DNA of 64,000 bases from Mesorhizobium sp. (GCF_004962245.1 NZ_SUHQ01000026.1:53656-117655); one strand, 5' to 3'. Shown: positions 1 to 9,259, numbered from the stretch's first letter. Notes: generated by a model from the sequence alone, not told the origin. Numbers and translations: made by a program.

Positions 1-303
1 GGGTACGATCTCTACGCCAACCGGTTCCAGGTGCTGAGGCGAGTCATCATTCCGCTGGTCAAGCCTGGCATCGTCGCCGGCTCGATCCTCGTTTTCATCC
101 CGGCGCTCGGCGCCTATGTCACCCCGCGCGTGCTCGGCGGGACGAAGAATATGATGCTCGGCAATCTCATCGAACTGCAGTTCGGGCAAGGCCGTAACTG
201 GCCGCTCGGCTCCGCGCTGTCGATCTCGCTGATGGCGATCGTGATGGTCGCGCTGCTCTTCTATGTCCGCTCCGCCGGGCGTCAGGGCGGCACGCATGGC
301 TAG
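1..303 (+). CDS. ABC transporter inner-membrane permease, polyamine type (5' partial)
   Basis: The reading frame is open from the first base, so the gene starts outside the window. The visible C-terminal 100 residues open with Y-A-N-R-F-Q-V-L-R-R-V, the end of the EAA loop by which PotB-type permeases dock on their ATPase. Hydrophobic segments typical of the last two membrane spans follow. It overlaps the next permease by 8 bp. With that permease and the binding protein it forms a spermidine/putrescine-type (PotBCD) importer whose ATPase must lie upstream. The substrate cannot be read from the sequence. Confidence 0.9.
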   Translation, partial: GYDLYANRFQVLRRVIIPLVKPGIVAGSILVFIPALGAYVTPRVLGGTKNMMLGNLIELQFGQGRNWPLGSALSISLMAIVMVALLFYVRSAGRQGGTHG

Positions 304-1102
304 CCGCTTCGACATCCGCCGGCAGACCGGCTTCGCGACCATCGCGATGATCTGCTTTTTCGCGCTGTACCTGCCGATCATCACGCTTGTCGTCTATGCC
401 TTTAACGCCGGCAGTTCGATCGCGATCTGGGAAGGTGTGTCGCTGCGCTGGTTCTACCAGGCCTGGAACAACAACCAGGTCGTCGACGCCTCTATCCGAT
501 CGCTGCAGATCAGTTCCGTCGCGGCGATCGTTTCGACGATCGTCGCCACCATGGCCGCGCTTGCCACGACCCGGACGAAGCCATATCCCGGCCTCGGCTT
601 CAAATACGCCTTCATTAACCAGCCGCTGATGGTGCCGGAAATCGTCACCGCGGTGGCACTGCTGATCTTCTTTTCGCGCATCAAGATCTGGACCGGCTAT
701 TCGGGGCTGGGCTACCTGATGGTCGCGCATACGGCCTTTTGCATTCCCTTTGCCTATCTGCCGATCCGGGCGCGGCTCGAGAACATGGATCTGTCGTTGG
801 AGATCGCTGCGGCCGACCTCTATGCGACACCCTGGAAGGCTTTTCGGCGCGTCACCTTTCCGCTGCTCTGGCCAGGCATCCTTGCCGGGCTGATGCTGGC
901 CTTCGTCATCTCGCTGGACGACGTCGTCATCACGGAGTTCGTCAAGTCCGGCGGCCAGGATACGTTGCCGACTTACATGCTCGGCCAGTTCCGGCGCGTT
1001 ATCACGCCGGAAATCAACGCGATTTCGACGGTGTTCCTGCTGATCTCGATATTGATCGTCACCGTCTTCTTTTTCATCAGCAGGAAAAAAGATCAGGAGT
1101 GA
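296..1102 (+). CDS. ABC transporter permease, PotC-like
   Basis: A 268-residue membrane protein of the binding-protein-dependent permease family, with about six hydrophobic segments. An EAA-type loop is visible near residues 165-185 (E-I-A-A-A-D-L-Y-A-T-P-W-K-A-F). The ATG at 296 overlaps the end of the upstream permease, which suggests translational coupling; a longer frame from 263 would add an unconserved-looking extension inside that gene. The sequence S-L-D-D-V-V-I-T-E-F is typical of PotC and PotI. It should form the heterodimeric channel of the importer with the upstream permease. Confidence 0.92.
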   Translation: MASRFDIRRQTGFATIAMICFFALYLPIITLVVYAFNAGSSIAIWEGVSLRWFYQAWNNNQVVDASIRSLQISSVAAIVSTIVATMAALATTRTKPYPGLGFKYAFINQPLMVPEIVTAVALLIFFSRIKIWTGYSGLGYLMVAHTAFCIPFAYLPIRARLENMDLSLEIAAADLYATPWKAFRRVTFPLLWPGILAGLMLAFVISLDDVVITEFVKSGGQDTLPTYMLGQFRRVITPEINAISTVFLLISILIVTVFFFISRKKDQE

Positions 1103-1115
1103 CAGGAGAGAAACG

Positions 1116-2150
1116 ATGAATTGGAAACTGACTGCGACGGCGCTCAGCGCCGCGCTGTTCGCCTCGGCGGGTCTCGCCCGCGCCGACGGCGAACTCAACA
1201 TCTACAATTGGGGCAACTACACCAGCCCCGACCTCATCAAGAAATTCGAGGAAAAATACAAGGTCAAGGTGACAGTCACCGACTACGATTCCAACGACAC
1301 GGCGCTCGCCAAGATCAGGCAGGGCGGCAGCGGCTTCGACATCGTGGTGCCTTCGGCGAGCTTCGTGCCGATCTGGATCCAGGAAGGTCTGCTCTTGGAG
1401 ACAGAGCCCAGCAAGATGGAGAACTTCAAGAACATGGACCCGAAATGGGTCGACGTTCCCTTCGATCCAGGCCGCAAATACACCGTGCCGTGGCAGTGGG
1501 GCACGACCGGCGTGACAGTCAACACCTCCGTCTACAAGGGCGATCCCAACACTTCCGCCATCTTCATGGATCCGCCGCCGGAACTAGTCGGCAAGGTCAA
1601 TGTCGTGCCCGAAATGGCCGACATCATGCATCTTGCCATCACATATGTCGGCGGCGAGCCCTGCACCGGCGACAAGGAAGTGCTGAAGAAGGTGCGCGAT
1701 GCGCTGGTGGCGGCCAAGCCCAAATGGATCTCCATGGACTACGGCACGGTCGAGAAGTTCGCCAAGGGCGACTTCGCAGCCAGCGTCGACTGGAACGGCG
1801 CGTCCTTCCGCGCCCGCCTGCAGAACAAGGACATGGTCTATGGCTATCCGAAGGAAGGCTATCCGATCTGGATGGACAATCTCGCGGTGCTGAAGGACGC
1901 CAAGAACGTCGAAAACGCCAAGCTGTTCCAGAACTTCATCATGGATCCCGAAAACGCGGCGCTGATCTCGTCTTTTGCGCGCTACGCCAACGGCATCAAG
2001 GGATCGGAAGCTTTCATGCCCGAGGACATGAAGACGGCGCCGGAGGTCAATATCCCCGCCGAGTTCGCCGACAAGGGCAAGTTCATGTTGAGCTGCGCGC
2101 CCGACGTGCAGGCGCTCTACACCAGGATCTGGACCGAACTGCAGAAGTAA
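1116..2150 (+). CDS. Periplasmic polyamine-type binding protein (PotD/PotF-like)
   Basis: A 344-residue extracellular solute-binding protein. A Sec signal peptide covers about residues 1-23 and ends A-R-A-D. The mature start E-L-N-I-Y-N-W-G-N-Y is the PotD/PotF hallmark, and F-D-I-V-V-P-S follows. A purine-rich ribosome site (CAGGAGAG) lies 8 bp before the ATG, 13 bp after the permease stop. It delivers substrate to the two upstream permeases. The downstream amidase and NylB-like hydrolases suggest that the ligand may be an amide or oligoamide rather than plain putrescine; that is inference. Confidence 0.92.
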   Translation: MNWKLTATALSAALFASAGLARADGELNIYNWGNYTSPDLIKKFEEKYKVKVTVTDYDSNDTALAKIRQGGSGFDIVVPSASFVPIWIQEGLLLETEPSKMENFKNMDPKWVDVPFDPGRKYTVPWQWGTTGVTVNTSVYKGDPNTSAIFMDPPPELVGKVNVVPEMADIMHLAITYVGGEPCTGDKEVLKKVRDALVAAKPKWISMDYGTVEKFAKGDFAASVDWNGASFRARLQNKDMVYGYPKEGYPIWMDNLAVLKDAKNVENAKLFQNFIMDPENAALISSFARYANGIKGSEAFMPEDMKTAPEVNIPAEFADKGKFMLSCAPDVQALYTRIWTELQK

Positions 2151-2163
2151 TCGCCCTACCTTG

Positions 2164-2189
2164 GACCCGGCAGCCAAGGCTGCCGGGTC
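2164..2189 (+). terminator. Strong GC hairpin after the binding-protein gene
   Basis: Two 12-bp arms (GACCCGGCAGCC and its complement) enclose two bases, 13 bp after the stop codon. There is no proper T-tract (TTGCGTG follows). It may be a transcript-stabilising 3' hairpin or partial attenuator that keeps binding-protein mRNA more abundant than the downstream enzyme mRNA. Confidence 0.6.
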
Positions 2190-2269
2190 TTGCGTGAATC
2201 CATCAACGGAATGCCTTCGACAAGAACCGACGTCGGGCCGGCGCCTGGCGCGCCTGGAGTCCGCCTGCC

Positions 2270-3697
2270 ATGTCCGATCTCGATCTTTGCTATATGCCGG
2301 CAAGCGAGGCGCTGAAGCGCTTCCGGGCGAAGAAGCTCTCACCGGTCGAACTGATGGAAGCGGTCATCGCGCGCGCCGAGGCGACGAAGGACAAGGTCAA
2401 CGCCTTCACCAACACCCATTTCGACGAGGCGATGGCGCTGGCGAAGAAGGCCGAGGCGAAATACGCCAAGGGCAGGAAGACAGGAGCGCTCGAGGGACTG
2501 CCCGTCGGCATCAAGGATGAAAGCTACATCAAGGGCAAGCCGACCACCGGCGGCTCGTTGATCACCAGGGATTTCGTTGCCGATGCCACCTCGACCATGA
2601 ATGAACGCATCATCGAGGCGGGCGGCATCGTCCACGCACGCACCGCGACGCCGGAATTTTCCTGCGCGGCCTACACCTGGTCGAGGCTGTGGGGCGTCAC
2701 CCGCAATCCATGGAACACAAAGTTCACGCCCGGCGGCTCTTCGGGCGGCTCGGGCGCCTCGCTCGCATCCGGCACCTCGTCGATCGCCACCGGTTCCGAT
2801 ATCGGCGGTTCGATCCGCATTCCGGCATCGGCCTGCGGTGTCGTCGGCTACAAGCCGCCCTATGGCCGCAACCCGGACGACCCTCCTTTCAACCTCGACT
2901 TCTACTGCCACACCGGGCCGCTGGCACGCACGGTGGAGGACGCGATCCTGCTGCAGAATGTCATGACAGGTCCCAGCCCGCTGGACATAGCTTCGCTTCG
3001 GCCGAAGCTGACGCTGCCGACCAGGTTCAAGCCGATCAAGGGCTGGAAGATCGCCTATTCGATGGATCTCGGCGGCTTCGAGGTCGATCCGGAAGTGGTG
3101 AAGAACACAAAGAAAGCGCTCGATGTGTTTCGTTCACTGGGCGCCAAGGTTGAAGAAGTCGATCTCGGCTGGGGACCCGAGGTGCTGGAGGCCGGGCTCG
3201 CCTATCTGAACCATTTGTTCGGTGCGTTCCTGTCGAAGCTGCTGCCCAACCATGCCGACGAGATGACGACCTACGCCCGTAAATTCGCCGAGGAGGGAGC
3301 AGGTTCCAAGGCGACCGATTTCGTCGGCAGCCTGGAAGTGGCCGGACGCATGTACATGACGCTTGGGCCGCTGCTCGAGAAATACAATGTGCTGATCTGC
3401 CCGACCACGGCGTTGCCGTCGGTGCCTGCCGACCATGACCAGTCGAAGGACGAGGTCAGGATCAACGGCAAGATTGTCGATCCCTCGCTCGGCTGGGTGA
3501 TGACGACACCGTTCAACACGATGAGCCGCTGTCCGGTGCTGTCGGTTCCATCCGGCCACGCGAAGAGCGGCGTGCCGACCGGCATCCAGATCGTCGGCCG
3601 CACCTACAGCGACGAAGATGTGTTCCGCGCCGGCATGGCCTATGAAAAAGCAGTCGGTGGCTGGTACGGAGAAAAGGCGCGCCGGCCGAAACTATGA
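2270..3697 (+). CDS. Amidase-signature family amidohydrolase (NylA/GatA-like)
   Basis: A 475-residue amidase-signature enzyme. The catalytic Lys-cisSer-Ser triad is visible as K82 (G-I-K-D-E-S), S157 in the G-G-S-S-G-G-S motif, and S181 in S-D-I-G-G-S-I-R. The 75- and 24-residue spacings match the family. It hydrolyses a carboxamide or linear/cyclic amide. Nylon cyclic-dimer hydrolase (NylA) belongs to this family and is similar in size, and the two NylB-like genes that follow make this comparison attractive. No signal peptide is seen, so it is cytoplasmic and would act on imported substrate. The exact substrate is unknown. Confidence 0.9.
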   Translation: MSDLDLCYMPASEALKRFRAKKLSPVELMEAVIARAEATKDKVNAFTNTHFDEAMALAKKAEAKYAKGRKTGALEGLPVGIKDESYIKGKPTTGGSLITRDFVADATSTMNERIIEAGGIVHARTATPEFSCAAYTWSRLWGVTRNPWNTKFTPGGSSGGSGASLASGTSSIATGSDIGGSIRIPASACGVVGYKPPYGRNPDDPPFNLDFYCHTGPLARTVEDAILLQNVMTGPSPLDIASLRPKLTLPTRFKPIKGWKIAYSMDLGGFEVDPEVVKNTKKALDVFRSLGAKVEEVDLGWGPEVLEAGLAYLNHLFGAFLSKLLPNHADEMTTYARKFAEEGAGSKATDFVGSLEVAGRMYMTLGPLLEKYNVLICPTTALPSVPADHDQSKDEVRINGKIVDPSLGWVMTTPFNTMSRCPVLSVPSGHAKSGVPTGIQIVGRTYSDEDVFRAGMAYEKAVGGWYGEKARRPKL

Positions 3698-3752
3698 CGG
3701 ACGGCACGGCCGCACTGAAAGCAAAACCGTCGGGACGATCCCGGAGTATGCA

Positions 3753-4949
3753 ATGACTTCCTACCGCAACAGCGAACCGGCGCCGCCGATCATGCAGGGC
3801 TCGCCCCCGCTGATGGTGCCGCCGAAGCTCGATTGGGACAGGGGACCCTGGAACCGATGGGCGTTCCAGCACATCCGCGAATTTCTGCCGACCGTCGAAG
3901 TCTGGCGCGGCAATGGCCATCGCCGCCGGTTCGAGCGCGCCGAAGTCGATCTCGATACCCTGCCGGTGAGCGACAGCACGGGTCAGCCGACGACGCTGGC
4001 CGGACTGCTCGACGAAACCTATACGGACGGATTGCTCGTGCTCAAGGACGGCAAGGTCGCCTATGAGCGCTATTTCAACGGCATGACCGACCGCACGCTG
4101 CATTTGTCGCAGTCGATGGCGAAATCGGTCACCGCTTCGGTGTTCGGCATATTGGTCGGGCGCGGCCTGATCGATCCGGCCTTGCCGGTGACGACCTATC
4201 TGCCGGAGCTCGACGCCACCGGGTGGGCGGGTGCCAGCGTGCAGCATGTGCTTGATATGACGACCGGCGTGCGCTTTTCCGAGGAATACACCGACCCCTA
4301 TTCCGATATCGGCCAGGTCGATGTCGCCTCGGGCTGGAAACCGGTGCCGCCGGGCAGCGATCCGGCCTTCGAGTGGCCGTCGCATATGTTCGAGCTGATC
4401 CTGGGGCTCAAGGAGACAAGCCGGCCGCATGGTGCCGCGTTCGAATACCGTTCGATCGAGACCGACGTGCTCGCCTTCATCATGGAGCGGGTCACCGGCA
4501 AGCGGCTGGCGCAACTGGTTTCGGAAGAACTCTGGCAAAAGCTCGGAGCCGATGAAAGCGCCTGCTTCACCGTCGACAGCGCCGGCTACGCCGTCGCTGA
4601 TGGCGGCTTCAACGCCACGCTGCGCGACTATGGCCGTTTCGGCCAGCTGATCCTCGATAATGGCGGCGGCGTGGTGCCGGCCGACTGGATCGAAGCGACG
4701 CGCAACGGCAGGCATGGACCGGATTTCAATCCCAGCCTGCCGGAGGGCAGCTACCGCAACCAGTTCTGGATCGAGGATCCGCGTTCGCGCGCGCTGATGT
4801 GCCGGGGCGTGTTCGGGCAGCTGATCCATATCGACTGGAACACGAGAATGGTCGTGGTGAAGCTTTCGAGCTACCCGGACTTCACCAACATCGCCTATTC
4901 GGAGGCGACGATGAAAGCTGTGCACGCCATCGCCGCTGCGCTGGCTTGA
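3753..4949 (+). CDS. Serine hydrolase, beta-lactamase/NylB-like family (first copy)
   Basis: A 398-residue class C beta-lactamase-fold hydrolase. The catalytic S-M-A-K tetrad (about S121/K124) and a downstream tyrosine in Y-R-S-I-E-T-D match the Ser-Lys-Tyr arrangement of 6-aminohexanoate-dimer hydrolase. The segments N-R-W-A-F near the start and E-Y-T-D-P are also NylB-like. The ATG at 3753 is preceded by GGAG at 6 bp; an earlier frame start at 3618 lies inside the amidase gene and is unlikely. No export signal is seen. It is paralogous to the next gene. Confidence 0.85.
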   Translation: MTSYRNSEPAPPIMQGSPPLMVPPKLDWDRGPWNRWAFQHIREFLPTVEVWRGNGHRRRFERAEVDLDTLPVSDSTGQPTTLAGLLDETYTDGLLVLKDGKVAYERYFNGMTDRTLHLSQSMAKSVTASVFGILVGRGLIDPALPVTTYLPELDATGWAGASVQHVLDMTTGVRFSEEYTDPYSDIGQVDVASGWKPVPPGSDPAFEWPSHMFELILGLKETSRPHGAAFEYRSIETDVLAFIMERVTGKRLAQLVSEELWQKLGADESACFTVDSAGYAVADGGFNATLRDYGRFGQLILDNGGGVVPADWIEATRNGRHGPDFNPSLPEGSYRNQFWIEDPRSRALMCRGVFGQLIHIDWNTRMVVVKLSSYPDFTNIAYSEATMKAVHAIAAALA

Positions 4950-4976
4950 ATTTCAAAAAGATCGGAAGGAAACGCT

Positions 4977-6158
4977 ATGACCGGCAAGACCGTGTTCGAG
5001 ACCAGATACGGCTTTGCCCGCAACCAGGTGCTGCTCGGCAACTGGCGCGAAAGCCCGTTCAGCCGGTGGTCGTTCCAGAATGTCGGAGAGTTGGTGCCGA
5101 GCGCGCGCGTGGCCGCAGCGCCAGCCGGCGGTGAGGCGCCAGCGCGGGCTCTTGATGGACTGCTCGGCGAGAGAGTCACTCTGGCTGGCGGCCCGGAGAC
5201 CGTTGCGTCCTTTCTCACGCGTTCCGATACCGACGGGCTGACGATCATGAAGGGCGGCAAGCTCGTCGGCGACTGGTTCGCACCGCATATGGATTTCGGT
5301 GCGCGCCACATCATCTTCTCGATAAGCAAGTCGCTGACCGCCATTCTTGCCGGCATATTGGAAGGCGAGGGGGTTTTCGATCCGCAGGCTCCGATAACCC
5401 GCTATCTGCCGGAAGCCGCCGGTTCGGCCTATGGCGATGCCAGCGTGCGGCATGTGCTCGACATGGCCGTCAGCCTCGACTTCGAAGAAGCCTATCTCGA
5501 TCCGGAAAGCGCCTTTGCCCGCTACCGCCGCGCGACGCTGTGGAATCCGGGCGGCGGCAGCGAAAGCCTGGCCGGCTTCATCTTGACCTTGCAACGTCTG
5601 GCCGAGCCGCATGGCCAGACCTTCCGCTACCGCTCGCCCAATTCCGACCTGCTCGGCATCCTGCTGGAGCGCGCGTCCGGCCAGCGCTTCGCCGAGTTGA
5701 TGCACGAGAAATTGTGGCTGCCGCTCGGCGCGGCCAGCGAAGCCTCGGTGACCGTCGACATGGCAGGCACGGCGCGCGCGGCCGGCGGCATTTCGGTGAC
5801 GCCGCGCGATCTGGCGCGTGTCGGCGAGATGATGCGGCAAGGCGGCATGACCAACGGCCGCCGCATCGTCCCGGAAGCCTGGGTGCGCGACACGACCGGC
5901 ACAGGCGGAGACATCGAGGCCTGGCAGCGCGGCACGATGGCGTTCCTCTTTCCGCAAGGCCGCTACCGCAACAAATGGTACCAGACGGGCGCGGCAAGCG
6001 GCGCCTTCTGCGGCATCGGCATCCACGGCCAGTGGCTCTACGTCGATCCGAAGGCGGAGGTCGTCATCGCGAAGATGTCGTCGCAGCCGGAGCCGGTCGA
6101 CGAGCCGCTCGATGTGGAGATCGTTGCCTTCTTCAAGGCGCTGAGTCTGATGGTCTGA
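4977..6158 (+). CDS. Serine hydrolase, beta-lactamase/NylB-like family (second copy)
   Basis: A 393-residue paralogue of the preceding gene, 27 bp downstream. The nucleophile motif is S-I-S-K (S115 to K118), followed by Y-L-D-P, Y-R-S-P-N-S-D and a late G-I-H-G-Q-W-L-Y-V-D segment. All of these occur in 6-aminohexanoate-dimer hydrolase (NylB) and in carboxylesterases of the same fold. It is the closer of the two to NylB. It probably cleaves linear amides or esters inside the cell, downstream of the importer and amidase. The sequence does not decide amidase versus esterase activity. Confidence 0.87.
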   Translation: MTGKTVFETRYGFARNQVLLGNWRESPFSRWSFQNVGELVPSARVAAAPAGGEAPARALDGLLGERVTLAGGPETVASFLTRSDTDGLTIMKGGKLVGDWFAPHMDFGARHIIFSISKSLTAILAGILEGEGVFDPQAPITRYLPEAAGSAYGDASVRHVLDMAVSLDFEEAYLDPESAFARYRRATLWNPGGGSESLAGFILTLQRLAEPHGQTFRYRSPNSDLLGILLERASGQRFAELMHEKLWLPLGAASEASVTVDMAGTARAAGGISVTPRDLARVGEMMRQGGMTNGRRIVPEAWVRDTTGTGGDIEAWQRGTMAFLFPQGRYRNKWYQTGAASGAFCGIGIHGQWLYVDPKAEVVIAKMSSQPEPVDEPLDVEIVAFFKALSLMV

Positions 6159-6289
6159 CCCGATCCAGGTAACCCCTGGCATCGCAGCTTTCCTGTGGAA
6201 CTGTCAGGATGATCGAAAACGCGGCGGTTGGCGGGGCGACACTCTGCGCCTATGGTCGCCGCTCTCTTCGACAGGACAGCAGGAACGAC

Positions 6290-8602
6290 ATGGCATCCGA
6301 CATCAAGCGCATCGCAGCAATCATAGCGACCGAGATCGCTGCCCGGCCCGAACAGGCTGCTGCGGCGATCGGGCTGCTGGACGAAGGTGCGACGGTGCCG
6401 TTCGTGGCGCGTTACCGCAAGGAGGTCACCGGTGGCCTGGACGACACGCAGCTTCGCCTGCTGGCCGAGCGGCTCGCCTATCTGCGCGAACTCGACGCGC
6501 GCCGCGACACCATCCTTGGTTCGATCCGCGAGCAAGGCAAGCTGACCGAAGAGCTAGAGACGAAGATCGCTGAGGCCGCCACCAAGGCGGAACTCGAAGA
6601 CATCTATCTGCCCTATAAGCCGAAGCGCCGGACCAAGGCCGAGATCGCGCGCGAGCGTGGCTTGGGACCGCTGGCCGAGGCCATCCTCGCCGATCGAGCG
6701 GCAGTGCCTGGCGAATTGGCGCTGGCCTATGTCGGCGAAGAGGTTGCCGACGCCAAGGCGGCGCTTGAGGGCGCGCGCGACATCCTGTCCGAACAGTTCG
6801 CCGAGAATACCGACCTGGTCGGCAAGCTGCGGGCCTATATGAAGGAACGCGCCTTCATGCGCTCACGCGTCGTCGACGGCAAGCAGGAGGCCGGCGCGAA
6901 ATTCTCCGACTATTTCGACCATGTAGAGCGCTGGGCCAATGTGCCGAGCCATCGCGCCCTGGCGATGCTGCGCGGCCGCAACGAGGAGGTGCTGTCGCTC
7001 GACATCGAGGTCGATGCCGACGATGCATCTCCGGTGAAGCCGGTCGAACGGATGATTGCCGACGCCTACGCCATCGGCCGCCAGTTGCCAGGCGACCGCT
7101 GGCTGATGGAGGTGGCGGGCTGGACCTGGCGGATAAAGCTGTCGCTGCACCTGACACTCGATCTGATGCGGGATCTGCGCGAACGTGCCGAGGAGGAGGC
7201 CATCCACGTCTTTGCACGCAATCTGAAGGATTTGCTGCTCGCGGCACCCGCCGGCTCGCGCGCCACGATGGGACTCGACCCAGGCATCCGCACCGGCGTC
7301 AAGGTGGCGGTGGTGGATGGCACCGGCAAGCTGCTGGCGACGACGACGGTCTATCCGTTTCCGCCAAGGAACGATGTGCGCGGCACGCAAGCCGAACTGG
7401 CGAAGCTCATCCGCCTGCACAAGGTCGAGCTGATTTCCATCGGCAACGGCACCGGCAGCCGCGAGACGGAACGGCTGGTGGCCGACATGCTGTCCGACAT
7501 GCCTGCCGAGTCCGGGCCGAAGCCGCTCAAGGTTATCGTCAGCGAGGCGGGCGCTTCGGTCTATTCCGCCTCGGCGACGGCGGCGGCTGAATTTCCCGGC
7601 CTCGACGTGTCGCTGCGCGGCGCGGTGTCGATCGCGCGACGGTTGCAGGATCCGCTCGCCGAACTGGTCAAGATCGAGCCAAAGTCGATCGGCGTCGGCC
7701 AATATCAGCATGACGTCGATCAATACCGTCTCGGCCGTTCGCTGGAAGCGGTGGTCGAGGACGCGGTCAATGCCGTCGGCGTCGATCTCAACACCGCCTC
7801 GGCGCCGCTTCTGGCGCGGGTTTCGGGTCTCGGCGCATCGCTGGCTGAAGGGATCATCGCGCATCGCGATGCGACCGGCCCCTTCGCCAGCCGCCGCGAC
7901 CTGTTGAAGGTGGCGCGGCTCGGACCGCGGGCTTTCGAGCAATGCGCCGGCTTCCTGCGCATTGCCAACGGCACCGAACCGCTCGATGCCTCGGCCGTGC
8001 ATCCGGAAGCCTATGGCGTGGCAAAGAAGATCGTCGCCGCCTGTGGGCGCGACGTCCGCTCGCTGATGGGCGACAGTGCCGCGCTCAAGGCGCTCGATCC
8101 GCGTGTCTTCGTCGACGAGCGGTTCGGCCTGCCGACGGTGCGTGACATCCTGGCGGAGCTGGAGAAGCCCGGCCGCGATCCGCGTCCAGGCTTCAAGACC
8201 GCGACCTTCGCCGACGGCGTCGACGACATCAAGGATTTGAAGCCGGGAATGCTGCTGGAAGGCACCGTCACCAATGTCGCGGCGTTCGGCGCCTTCGTCG
8301 ATATCGGCGTGCATCAGGACGGACTGGTGCACGTCTCGCAACTGGCCGATCGTTTCGTCAAGGACGCGCATGAGGTGGTGAAAGCCGGCGATGTGGTGAA
8401 GGTGCGTGTCGTCGAGGTCGACATCAAGCGCAAGCGCATCGGCCTGTCGATGCGCAAGGATGGTGACGGCGGTGCTTCGAAGCCGCGTGACAATGGCGGC
8501 AGATCAGTGCCGCGATCTCCTGCACCGCAACGCCAGCCGGAGCGGCCGGCGCAACAGGGCGCATTCGGCGCCGCGTTGGCGGATGCGTTGAAGCGGAAGT
8601 AG
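6290..8602 (+). CDS. tex: Tex family RNA-binding transcription accessory protein
   Basis: A 770-residue Tex protein. The N-terminal helical region begins I-A-A-I-I-A-T-E-I-A and contains V-P-F-V-A-R-Y-R-K-E. A YqgF/RNase H-like domain follows around T-M-G-L-D-P-G-I-R-T-G. Then come a helix-hairpin-helix region (L-N-T-A-S-A-P-L-L-A-R-V-S-G-L) and a C-terminal S1 RNA-binding domain (G-M-L-L-E-G-T-V-T-N-V). A basic, proline-rich tail ends the protein. The ATG at 6290 has AGGA 6 bp upstream; the longer frame from 6209 is not needed. It is a single-gene unit, related to transcription and RNA quality control. Confidence 0.95.
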   Translation: MASDIKRIAAIIATEIAARPEQAAAAIGLLDEGATVPFVARYRKEVTGGLDDTQLRLLAERLAYLRELDARRDTILGSIREQGKLTEELETKIAEAATKAELEDIYLPYKPKRRTKAEIARERGLGPLAEAILADRAAVPGELALAYVGEEVADAKAALEGARDILSEQFAENTDLVGKLRAYMKERAFMRSRVVDGKQEAGAKFSDYFDHVERWANVPSHRALAMLRGRNEEVLSLDIEVDADDASPVKPVERMIADAYAIGRQLPGDRWLMEVAGWTWRIKLSLHLTLDLMRDLRERAEEEAIHVFARNLKDLLLAAPAGSRATMGLDPGIRTGVKVAVVDGTGKLLATTTVYPFPPRNDVRGTQAELAKLIRLHKVELISIGNGTGSRETERLVADMLSDMPAESGPKPLKVIVSEAGASVYSASATAAAEFPGLDVSLRGAVSIARRLQDPLAELVKIEPKSIGVGQYQHDVDQYRLGRSLEAVVEDAVNAVGVDLNTASAPLLARVSGLGASLAEGIIAHRDATGPFASRRDLLKVARLGPRAFEQCAGFLRIANGTEPLDASAVHPEAYGVAKKIVAACGRDVRSLMGDSAALKALDPRVFVDERFGLPTVRDILAELEKPGRDPRPGFKTATFADGVDDIKDLKPGMLLEGTVTNVAAFGAFVDIGVHQDGLVHVSQLADRFVKDAHEVVKAGDVVKVRVVEVDIKRKRIGLSMRKDGDGGASKPRDNGGRSVPRSPAPQRQPERPAQQGAFGAALADALKRK

Positions 8603-8690
8603 CTGTTCCGCGAAAGACATTAGACCGCGCCACGCCGGACCGGCGATTGTCGATCGCAAGCTTTCAGTTCAACGGGACGGATGGCGCGGT

Positions 8691-9002
8691 TCAAGCGCCG
8701 TCGGGTGGTTCTCCCCCCTCGAGAATGGCCTGGATGTCGCGGGCACCATGCAAGATGCGCTCGATACGCACGTCATCGCCTTCGGCAATGTAGAAAATCA
8801 CATAGCGCTGAAATACAACGGAACGCAGGCCGGGCCATAGGGCAGGGCGGGGAGTACCGCCACGCGGTGCGTCTGCAATGCGGCCACATCGTACCCTGAG
8901 CGCGGTGATGAAGCGACCAGCCGCAGATGGATTTTCGGCGTGGATGTAGTCGCCAATCTCTTCAATGTCCTGCGCGGCGGCTGGCGCAAATGTGACCGCC
9001 AT
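8691..9002 (-). CDS. ParE/RelE-superfamily toxin
   Basis: A 103-residue plasmid-stabilisation (ParE-like) protein. F-A-P-A-A-A-Q-D-I-E-E-I-G-D-Y-I at the start, L-R-S-V-V-F-Q-R-Y-V-I-F-Y in the middle and V-R-I-E-R-I-L-H-G-A-R-D at the end are the typical core-sheet signatures. The start codon shares one base with the antitoxin stop (TAATG). ParE members poison DNA gyrase, but RelE-type RNase members share the fold, so the target is not decided here. Confidence 0.88.
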   Translation of the reverse strand: MAVTFAPAAAQDIEEIGDYIHAENPSAAGRFITALRVRCGRIADAPRGGTPRPALWPGLRSVVFQRYVIFYIAEGDDVRIERILHGARDIQAILEGGEPPDGA

Positions 9003-9259
9003 TATGTGCGGCTTTTGCCGCTATATTTTGCTTCCAGCCGCTCAAAGACTTGCCCGGCTGGGATGCCGGGACCACTTTCTATACCCCTGCGAATATCCTC
9101 GCGCAGCGCGGCAAGCTTTGCCTTGCGCTGCTCTTCGCGCTCTTCCAATAGGCGTAGACTATCGCGCACAACTTCGCTGGCGCTGGCATAGCGGCCGCTT
9201 TCAACCAACTCGCGCACCAATGCTTCATAACGGGAGCCGATACTGTAACTGGCAGGCAT
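9002..9259 (-). CDS. ParD/CopG-type antitoxin
   Basis: An 85-residue type II antitoxin. The N-terminal ribbon-helix-helix region includes E-L-V-E-S-G-R-Y-A-S-A-S-E-V-V-R-D-S-L-R, the ParD DNA-binding signature. A charged, probably disordered C-terminal tail would wrap the toxin. It is first in the operon and overlaps the toxin start by one base. The pair sits alone between tex and a LysR gene, as expected for a small mobile module. It probably represses its own promoter together with the toxin. Confidence 0.88.
   Translation of the reverse strand: MPASYSIGSRYEALVRELVESGRYASASEVVRDSLRLLEEREEQRKAKLAALREDIRRGIESGPGIPAGQVFERLEAKYSGKSRT

Noticed and set aside
3513..4925. 470-codon open frame on the minus strand
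   Set aside because: Antisense to the first NylB-like gene, with Arg/His-rich composition.
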